5,227 nucleotides of DNA from assembly GCA_029259835.1 (NCBI GenBank), contig JAJDEL010000649.1, forward strand, positions 1 to 5,227, written 5' to 3'. This DNA is from Planctomicrobium sp. (GTDB lineage Bacteria; Planctomycetota; Planctomycetia; Planctomycetales; Planctomycetaceae). The notes beneath the pieces were generated by a model. The model was not told the DNA's origin. It was given only the letters and a program-made list of their open reading frames with translations, and did not search any database. A program made the position numbers and the translations under genes. Below are positions 1 to 5,227 of the stretch, one piece after another; the first letter of the stretch is position 1, and each line of letters starts with the position of its first letter.

Positions 1-434
1 CAGAAACGATGTCGACCGGCATTCCGATTACGTATGTCCCGGCTCGGAATACGGTTTTTCTTTCTATCGCACTTGGCTGGGCGGAAGTGCTCGGTGCGTT
101 TGATCTCTTCATCGGTGTAAATGCGGTCGACTACAGCGGCTACCCTGATTGCCGACCGGAATTCATCGAGCAATTCGCAAAGATTGCGAATCTCGCTACA
201 AAAGCAGGCGTTGCTGGCGAACAACAATTTCGGGTCCGCGCTCCACTCATCGATCTCACAAAAGCGGAGATCATCAGGCTCGGGACTTCACTCGGTGTCG
301 ATTACAGTTTGACGCACAGTTGCTACGACCCGAATGCGGCAGGAGTCTCATGCGGTCATTGCGACTCATGCCAGCTTCGGCAACGTGGTTTTGAAGAAGC
401 TGGATTGGTTGATCCGATTGAATATCAGAGGTGA
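1..434 (+). CDS. queC: 7-cyano-7-deazaguanine (preQ0) synthase QueC, 3' part
   Basis: QueC converts 7-carboxy-7-deazaguanine, ATP and ammonia to preQ0, a cytosolic step in making queuosine for tRNA. The reading frame is open from base 3 to the TGA at 432-434, about 143 visible codons. The family is usually around 220-240 residues, so the start and the N-terminal ATP-binding SGGxDS loop lie left of the window; the ATG at base 9 is internal. Visible family segments are '[10 protein letters not shown]', '[15 protein letters not shown]', '[14 protein letters not shown]' and '[11 protein letters not shown]'. Four cysteines near the end (residues 105, 115, 118 and 121 counted from the ATG at 9) form the CxxCxxC-type zinc site expected in QueC. 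No other queuosine gene is visible, so the operon context is unknown. Nothing looks damaged. Identification is very secure; the only limit is the missing 5' end. Confidence 0.96.
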   Translation, partial: ETMSTGIPITYVPARNTVFLSIALGWAEVLGAFDLFIGVNAVDYSGYPDCRPEFIEQFAKIANLATKAGVAGEQQFRVRAPLIDLTKAEIIRLGTSLGVDYSLTHSCYDPNAAGVSCGHCDSCQLRQRGFEEAGLVDPIEYQR

Positions 435-700
435 CGCGGTCGGATCGAAACAATTGGAGAGAAAGCCTGCTTGCTGCCGCTTGGTCTAGGGACTAGTGAT
501 TGAGGGGCAAGGGAATAGGAATCGGCGTCATCGATAGACACAATCATGATTTGCAGGGAGACGCAGATTCAGTGAGACAAAACGAGTGACGGATGGTTTC
601 TTTGCTTGTTGCCAGCCATTATTCTGCATTCGTGTTGATTTCGTGGTAGAGTTCTCGTTTCTCCTTTCTCCTAATTCGATGGCAGTGTTGTTTTCAGAAA
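435..700. other. Intergenic region between queC and the kinase gene
   Basis: This stretch separates two plus-strand genes and presumably holds the kinase promoter. I find no convincing -35/-10 pair, no strong hairpin with a T-run, no tRNA and no recognisable riboswitch. The only visible oddity is a pyrimidine-rich run with TTTCTCC twice in tandem (658-671), about 30 bases before the kinase start. A minus-strand open frame at 528-788 overlaps the kinase start and looks like chance. Confidence 0.5.
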
Positions 701-2836
701 ATGCCATTATCCCTTGATCAATTTCGCACGCGATTGGTTGCTTCCAGTTTATTGACTGAAGGCGATGTAGAGGGGCTGCTGTCTTCACTCACTGAGGTGG
801 ACCAGCCTGCCGATGGTGAAGCGTTCGCGAAGCGACTCGTTCGCGATGGGTTATTAACGGCCTGGCAGGCGAAGCAAGTTTACCGGGGGAGGAGCAAGTC
901 GCTAGTTCTGGGAAACTATGTTCTGCTCGACAAGCTAGGTCAGGGTGGCATGGGAATGGTGTTCAAAGCAGAACACCTAGTCATGAAGCGAATCGTCGCA
1001 GTCAAAACGCTTTCTTCGGAGATCACGAAATCATCAACTTTGGTTGCGAGATTTCGTAGAGAAGTTCAAGTCGCCGCGCGGCTGGATCACCCGAATATCG
1101 TCACAGCATTTGATGCTGCGAACGAAGGAGCGATTCAATATCTGGTGATGCAGTATGTCGACGGAGAAGATCTTTCGGCATTGGTCAGGCGTCAGGGAGC
1201 ACTACCGGTGAGCAAAGCGCTCGACTGCATGCGTCAGGCAGCAACTGGACTGCAATATGCTCATGAGCAAGGAGTCATTCATCGCGATATCAAACCTTCC
1301 AATTTGCTGCTGGATCGATCCGGAACCGTGAAGGTTCTCGATATGGGATTGGCAAGATTCGAGGGGCTCGACGAGAAGTCTTCTGAACTCACTGCAACCG
1401 GCGCTGTGATGGGAACGATCGATTACATGGCCCCAGAGCAAGCCGAAGATACACACCAAGCAGATGCCCGTGCAGACATTTACAGCCTCGGATGTTCTCT
1501 GTTTTACTTGTTGACCGGACAGCCAGCCTTCGGCGGGAATACAGCCATCAAGCGGATACTCGCTCATCGTGAGGCGGTGATTCCATCGTTGACGACGTAT
1601 GTGAGTGAGGCGACACCGCAACTCAACGCACTATTTCAAGACATGGTCGCGAAGCGACCGGAGGATCGCATTCAGACAATGGCGCAGGTCTGCGAACGTT
1701 TGGAGCAACTCGGAACTGACCACACATCAGTCCGAGTAAAATCAATTATCTCTGAAGACAGCAAGCTGGACGACTTTCTGAAGTCGATGGATTCGGAATC
1801 TTCTACCGAAAACGATTCTGACGCTGCGACGCAAGTAACGAGAGTTCAGTCAAGAACCGCAGGTGCGAAGACTTCGGATGACGACTTCTTTGAACTGAAC
1901 GAAGACTTTGCGACCTCAGCAGTCCCGTCTAAAGAATCAAAGAGCAAACGCTCACTCACTTCGACACTCAACATCAAAGCCACTGGAATTGCTCTGGTTG
2001 CTGTGCTGTCGTTCGTCATCTATCTCGTCTTCAGTTCAGGCAACGAGGGTGAGAACGAAGAGAGCACTCCGGTCGTTGACTCACCCATTGTAGACGCACC
2101 GAGAGGGGCTGAGGCTTTTCCGGAGAGGAGTCCGGATTCGAGCGGCGAACGCCCTGAGCCTCCTCGTTCGATGGCAACTGATCCCGCCACGACGGGTCTA
2201 TTCTTTGATGGTGAAAACGACTATGCCGTTGCTCCCGACTTTCAATTTGATGATGCCTCACCAGCCACGATTGAAGTTTGGCTCACTTGCACAAATCCTC
2301 GCGGGGTCGCGAATCCTGTGATGGTGTTGGGGGAACACTGGATGGCAGTTTTCCACATCGATAATGACTGGGGAGTCGGGAAACTCAATGGAATGTCAAC
2401 TGAAATGTTCATGTTTCCACAAAGTTTACAACGGAATTCCCCCACTCATGTGGCGAGCGTGTGGGATGGTGAGACGGCACGAATTTTTGTCAATGGAGAT
2501 GAACCGTCGACTCCCACGCCGAATTCATTTCAACTGAGCCCAACCAGTGAAGGATTGTACATCGGTGGAGTTCCTGTGGAACTACTGACTTCCGGAGAAG
2601 AAGGTGGGCGATTCTTCGAAGGTGTGATCCATCAGATCCGAATCTCGAACAACGCACGCTACCCCCGCAGTTTCACTCCAGAGAGAACACTAGAAAACGA
2701 TAGCAACACTATTGGCCTTTTCCATCTGGATGAAGTCACAGACAACGAAATTCGGGATCTCTCCGGGAACAACCGCCATGGCACGATTCATGGTGCGGCT
2801 TGGGAGACTAACGTTACGGAATCCGGAGATGAGTAG
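701..2836 (+). CDS. Membrane-anchored Ser/Thr protein kinase with C-terminal LamG-like domain
   Basis: A 711-residue PknB/Hanks-type kinase that phosphorylates proteins on Ser/Thr; its substrate cannot be told from the sequence. Order of parts: N-terminal helical extension (about 1-70); kinase domain (about 73-336); acidic, Ser/Asp-rich linker (337-425); one membrane helix (427-446) after a basic stretch; a Pro/Glu-rich spacer; and a LamG/concanavalin-like domain (about 497-703). Catalytic residues appear complete: glycine loop G80-G85, VAVK lysine K102, helix-C E121, HRD at 194-196 with K198 and N201, DMG at 214-216 in place of DFG, APE at 244-246, D259 and R323. The basic residues before the helix suggest a cytoplasmic kinase and an external LamG domain, possibly a ligand sensor (inference). 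The ATG at 701 has no clear Shine-Dalgarno site, but no better in-frame start is seen, and the extension begins right there. It ends in TAG and appears to stand alone. Kinase call very secure; LamG call good. Confidence 0.95.
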   Translation: MPLSLDQFRTRLVASSLLTEGDVEGLLSSLTEVDQPADGEAFAKRLVRDGLLTAWQAKQVYRGRSKSLVLGNYVLLDKLGQGGMGMVFKAEHLVMKRIVAVKTLSSEITKSSTLVARFRREVQVAARLDHPNIVTAFDAANEGAIQYLVMQYVDGEDLSALVRRQGALPVSKALDCMRQAATGLQYAHEQGVIHRDIKPSNLLLDRSGTVKVLDMGLARFEGLDEKSSELTATGAVMGTIDYMAPEQAEDTHQADARADIYSLGCSLFYLLTGQPAFGGNTAIKRILAHREAVIPSLTTYVSEATPQLNALFQDMVAKRPEDRIQTMAQVCERLEQLGTDHTSVRVKSIISEDSKLDDFLKSMDSESSTENDSDAATQVTRVQSRTAGAKTSDDDFFELNEDFATSAVPSKESKSKRSLTSTLNIKATGIALVAVLSFVIYLVFSSGNEGENEESTPVVDSPIVDAPRGAEAFPERSPDSSGERPEPPRSMATDPATTGLFFDGENDYAVAPDFQFDDASPATIEVWLTCTNPRGVANPVMVLGEHWMAVFHIDNDWGVGKLNGMSTEMFMFPQSLQRNSPTHVASVWDGETARIFVNGDEPSTPTPNSFQLSPTSEGLYIGGVPVELLTSGEEGGRFFEGVIHQIRISNNARYPRSFTPERTLENDSNTIGLFHLDEVTDNEIRDLSGNNRHGTIHGAAWETNVTESGDE

Positions 2837-2884
2837 GCTGAAGTCGTAACTGACCAAGCAAACCGAGTGGCGATTTTGTTGGTA

Positions 2885-3364
2885 TTACTTCATGAACGTG
2901 GCTTTGTATTCTGGAATATCGCGGGCAGCCATCAATTGGTCCCAATCTGATTTGTCTGGTGGATAACACCAAATTGTCCATTTCATTGGTCCGGGTTTGT
3001 GAGGGGAAGAACCATCGATACTGTCAAGCGGCCTAGACATGATGAACTTGGTGAAGTGATTGCTTTCATCTGTATGCCGGTTGATGTGCTGAAAGCGGTA
3101 ATCCAATTCAAGTACCGCATCCATCTGTATGAGTTTCGCTCGGTGGAATTCGTAGCGTTCGTATTCCTCGCCCTCAATGTAGCCCACGAGTCCATCTTGA
3201 TACGTATCTGGTTCCGCGAAGTGGGCATCCCAGGCGCGCTGCATGCTGCTTTTGTGGTAGCCGACTTGATACGAGTGAGAACAAATTACGTAGAAAGCAG
3301 CTGACCCCCCGGCGATGAGGAACACTGTTGTCACGATTGTGATTCTGAGCGTTCGCTTCGACAT
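2885..3364 (-). CDS. Small single-pass membrane or secreted protein, function unknown
   Basis: I do not recognise this 159-residue protein. It starts with a short basic stretch (MSKRTLR) and a hydrophobic helix at about residues 8-27, which could be a membrane anchor or an uncleaved signal; no clear signal-peptidase site follows. The rest is hydrophilic and rich in aromatic and charged residues, with an acidic/tyrosine cluster at about 60-72 ('GYIEGEEYERYEF'), a His-containing segment around 92-103, and 'KWTIWCYPP' at 128-136. Cysteines are only C28 and C133. The ATG at 3364 is supported by a purine-rich site 6 bases upstream. The gene starts 24 bp after the stop of the ThuA-like gene on the same strand, so the two are probably co-transcribed. 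Its stop (TAA) faces the kinase stop across 48 bp. The anchor, ribosome site and spacing suggest a real gene, but no function is claimed. Confidence 0.72.
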   Translation of the reverse strand: MSKRTLRITIVTTVFLIAGGSAAFYVICSHSYQVGYHKSSMQRAWDAHFAEPDTYQDGLVGYIEGEEYERYEFHRAKLIQMDAVLELDYRFQHINRHTDESNHFTKFIMSRPLDSIDGSSPHKPGPMKWTIWCYPPDKSDWDQLMAARDIPEYKATFMK

Positions 3365-3370
3365 TGTGTG

Positions 3371-3378
3371 CTCTTCCC
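3371..3378 (-). promoter_or_regulatory. Probable ribosome binding site for the small membrane protein
   Basis: On the minus strand the bases GGGAAGAG lie 6 bases before the ATG at 3364. The match to the Shine-Dalgarno consensus is partial but the spacing is good. It supports the chosen start and translation independent of the upstream ThuA-like gene. Confidence 0.45.
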
Positions 3379-3388
3379 GGCAGAGTTC

Positions 3389-4348
3389 TCACTCCTTGTA
3401 GGTTTCCGCTGAAACTTTGTCCGCAGTCGGGAACGTGTCTGGAATCTTTTGCGTCACTTTTCCGGTGACGGCCCATTCTGTTCCGCGTTGCAGGGAGACT
3501 TTGAAGCCGATGCACTCTTGAGAGTAGTCGGCGTGTCCCATTGGAGTGTGGAAGACGCGGCCTTTGCCAAATTTGATTGTCATCAGCATCGGTTCGTGGC
3601 GACCGCTGCCGCCATGGTTAGGACTCGCATATGCTGTGGCGAGAACCTGCATGTTTTGGCCTGGCCCGCGAAGTTGGTCGTAGAGTTCATCTTTCGTGTG
3701 CATCCATTCCGCAGGCATCCCTTTTGTGATCGGGTGATCCTGATCACGAACAACAATAGAGAATTCATGCTGACTGCCGTGATGTCCTCCATTTCCTGGT
3801 GAGGTATCGCGAACCAATTTGCCTTTGTCGTTTAAGTAGATGTACGGTCCGGATTTTTCGTTCCGTCCGCCCCAGCCTCCGATGCCGATCATCTGGTTGT
3901 ACTCTGTCCAGTCACCAAAAGAATTGTCAGCGGCATGAACGATCACCAGCCCGCCACCGGATTGAACAAACTCGACGAACGCCTTTTGAGTTTCTTTAGG
4001 CCAAGGGGCAGCGCCGTAGCCGAAGTTGGAAACGACAACGTCATACTTACTGAAGTCCGGTTTGAAGTCAGGATCGGATTGTGGTTTCTTCATTGGTGTT
4101 GATTCGAAGCCCTTCAGTGGAAACTCCTTGAGGAATTTCTCTCCTTGCCACGTGAATTTGGTCCTGGCAATATCAACGGAGAACATTCCAGTTTCTTCGA
4201 GGTAACTCTTCATCATGAAGGTCGTTTTCGGCCACGCACCGTGATTGTTCTGCCCATCAATAATAAGAGCTTTCATTTCAGCCGCAGAACCAGCGGACGG
4301 GATGATCACAAGCAAAAGTGCAAATACGATCGCTTTGGTGAATTTCAT
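3389..4348 (-). CDS. Secreted ThuA-like domain protein
   Basis: A 319-residue protein of the ThuA (trehalose utilisation) family, which has a class I glutamine amidotransferase-like fold. Family segments include 'ALIIDGQNNHGAW' (27-39), 'YDVVVSNFGYGAAPWP' (102-117), 'GGGLVIVHAADNSF' (131-144), 'HEFSIVVRDQDHPITKGMP' (194-212), 'ELYDQL' (221-226) and a C-terminal 'GKGRVFHTPMGH' (261-272). The only cysteine is C279, so the amidotransferase nucleophile is absent; family biochemistry is poorly settled, and a role in sugar metabolism is only suggested by the name. The frame is open further upstream, but the ATG at 4348 is preferred because it gives a classic signal peptide (MKFTKAIVFALLLVIIPSAG, probable cleavage near SAA at 21-23), implying export. 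Starts farther upstream would put a polar segment before it. The ATG is preceded by only a weak GGAA. The gene lies 56 bp after the murB end and 24 bp before the next gene. ThuA-like secreted proteins are abundant in planctomycetes. Confidence 0.9.
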   Translation of the reverse strand: MKFTKAIVFALLLVIIPSAGSAAEMKALIIDGQNNHGAWPKTTFMMKSYLEETGMFSVDIARTKFTWQGEKFLKEFPLKGFESTPMKKPQSDPDFKPDFSKYDVVVSNFGYGAAPWPKETQKAFVEFVQSGGGLVIVHAADNSFGDWTEYNQMIGIGGWGGRNEKSGPYIYLNDKGKLVRDTSPGNGGHHGSQHEFSIVVRDQDHPITKGMPAEWMHTKDELYDQLRGPGQNMQVLATAYASPNHGGSGRHEPMLMTIKFGKGRVFHTPMGHADYSQECIGFKVSLQRGTEWAVTGKVTQKIPDTFPTADKVSAETYKE

Positions 4349-4404
4349 AAGAAGTATTCCATCAATAAAGCTGTGGTTGGTTTGATTGTACAGAGTGAGC
4401 AGCA

Positions 4405-5227
4405 TCACCAAATCTGGATTTCCGTTTCCAGTTCGACTCCATGGACTTCATGAACACGCGATTTGATGACATCGATAAGATGGATCACATCTTCCGCTGT
4501 TGCGTCAGTATGAGTGATGATGAAGTTCGCGTGGCGGTCGCTCACTTCTGCATTGCCGACCTTTGTTCCCTACAGCCCTGCTTGTTCGATCAGTGCTCCA
4601 GCACTGAGGCCGCGAGGGTTTTTGAAAATGCAACCAGCTGACTGAAATGAAAACGGCTGTGCGGCCTTTTTTACTATCCAGATTTGACGCATGCGCTTCG
4701 TGATTTCATCCGGGTCGTCGCTGGTTAATTCGAGTTCTGCACCGAGAATGATGAGTTCGTTCACGCTACTAGTTCGGTAGTCGAAACTGAGCTCGTCACC
4801 TGTTCGGGTAAAACGCTCTCCATTTTCCGTAAGAACATCGACGGACTTCACATACTGACCGATGTCGCCGTGTCGACCTCCAGAGTTACCACGAATGCTG
4901 CCACCGATGGTGCCAGGAATTCCGATCAGGTTTTCCAATCCCGCCAGGCCAGATCCGACTGCAGAGGAAATCGTATTGGAGAGTGTTGCTGACCCGCCAG
5001 CACGGACAATGTTTCCGTCAACTTCAATGTGGGAAAACTCTGGACTGGACAATTTGAGAACCACTCCAGGAAAGCCATCGCTGCGGACCAGAAGGTTTGA
5101 TCCGCCGCCGAAAACTTTGATCGGCAATTGCTCTTGTGAGACGGCCTTCACAACTTCGACAAGTTCGTCGACGTTACGCGGTTCGATGAACAACTGGGCA
5201 GGTCCTCCCACCTTGAGCCACGTTAGC
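4405..5227 (-). pseudogene. murB: UDP-N-acetylmuramate dehydrogenase MurB, 5' partial, interrupted by in-frame TAG
   Basis: MurB is the FAD enzyme that reduces UDP-GlcNAc-enolpyruvate with NADPH to UDP-MurNAc, a cytosolic step of peptidoglycan synthesis. The frame runs in from the right edge with 'LTWLKVGGPAQLF', so the GTG at 5211 is internal and the true start is outside. FAD-binding segments 'VFGGGSNLLV' and 'GLENLIGIPGTIGGSIRGN' are clear, as are the substrate-site 'FDYRTSS' and 'QSAGCIFKNP', where Cys (4630-4632) sits in the proton-donor serine position. After 218 visible codons a TAG at 4570-4572 stops translation. The next 54 codons in the same frame still read as MurB ('VGNAEVSDRHANFI', 'GVELETEIQIW') and end in TGA at 4405-4407. 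The glutamate at 4420-4422 aligns with the catalytic E325 of E. coli and would be lost. Length fits a type II MurB. With one lesion and an intact tail, sequencing error, fresh mutation and readthrough all remain possible. Identity is certain; loss of function is not. Confidence 0.9.
4570..4572 (-). other. Premature in-frame TAG codon within murB
   Basis: The minus-strand codon at 4572-4570 is TAG, between 'IEQAGL' and 'GTKVGNAEVS'. MurB proteins usually have lysine here (AGLKG), so AAG to TAG by one substitution at 4572 is the simplest explanation. No frame change accompanies it. Confidence 0.85.

Noticed and set aside
489..499. CTAGGGACTAG inverted repeat after queC
   Set aside because: Arms of four bases and no T-run; not a credible terminator or operator.
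528..788. Minus-strand open frame of 86 codons overlapping the kinase start
   Set aside because: It has no recognisable motif, overlaps the start of a certain gene on the other strand, and looks like a chance frame.
1202..1621. Minus-strand open frame of 139 codons inside the kinase gene
   Set aside because: It lies wholly opposite the conserved kinase domain, has a low-complexity His/Arg/Cys-rich composition and is a shadow frame.
2837..2884. Bidirectional terminator between the convergent kinase and small-protein genes
   Set aside because: I looked for a hairpin with flanking A/T runs and found only a 5-base GAAGT/ACTTC pairing with a long loop, too weak to call.
2999..3304. Plus-strand open frame of 101 codons opposite the small membrane protein
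   Set aside because: The minus-strand frame has a ribosome site, a membrane helix and operon spacing; the plus-strand frame has none of these.
3392..3397. Perfect AAGGAG on the minus strand just before the ThuA-like stop codon
   Set aside because: It encodes the final Lys-Glu codons and no start codon lies within a useful distance; the next ATG is 27 bases away and has a closer purine site.
4385..4390. Possible -10 box TACAAT (minus strand) before the ThuA-like gene
   Set aside because: The hexamer is close to consensus and 36 bases from the start, but no acceptable -35 lies at 16-18 bases, so it is not supported as a promoter.
4349..4411. Longer form of the ThuA-like protein starting at TTG 4411 or ATG 4405
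   Set aside because: It would put about 20 polar residues before an obvious signal peptide. The ATG at 4348 begins exactly at the signal sequence.
4570..5211. MurB as a complete 213-residue protein starting at GTG 5211
   Set aside because: The frame stays open to the window edge with conserved 'LTWLK' before the GTG, and the family motif 'LKVGGPA' spans it. The GTG is an internal valine codon and the end is a premature stop.

Overview
The window looks like ordinary chromosomal DNA from a planctomycete, probably order Planctomycetales. This rests on family-level signals only. The Ser/Thr kinase has the N-terminal helical extension (a 'GLLTAWQA' type motif before 'LGNYVLLDKLGQGGMG'), the DMG-type activation segment and the extracellular LamG-like tail that are common in this phylum. 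A secreted ThuA-like protein and a MurB of planctomycete style lie beside it. The species is not identified.

Layout, left to right. (1) Positions 1-434, plus strand: the 3' part of queC (preQ0 synthase), cut by the left edge. (2) 435-700: a 266-bp intergenic region in which I see no confident RNA, terminator or promoter. (3) 701-2836, plus strand: a membrane-anchored PknB-type Ser/Thr kinase with an outer LamG-like domain. (4) 2837-2884: a short convergent gap. (5) On the minus strand, reading leftwards from the right edge: murB (5227 to 4405, 5' end outside the window), then a secreted ThuA-like protein (4348 to 3389), then a small single-pass membrane protein of unknown function (3364 to 2885). 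Gaps between these three are 56 and 24 bp, so they could be one transcription unit.

The most notable observation is in murB. The frame is intact from the right edge to a natural-looking end at 4405, but an in-frame TAG at 4570-4572 interrupts it where the family normally has the lysine of an 'AGLKG' motif. The 54 codons after it still encode a convincing MurB C-terminus, including the glutamate that aligns with the catalytic acid. It is either a sequencing error, a very recent nonsense mutation, or suppression/readthrough of an essential peptidoglycan gene. The kinase also ends in TAG, which argues against genome-wide reassignment of the codon.

I find no evidence of a mobile element, CRISPR array, defence island or RNA gene, and no clearly new multi-gene system. 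The less ordinary items are the murB stop, the kinase architecture and the uncharacterised small protein paired with the ThuA-like gene.
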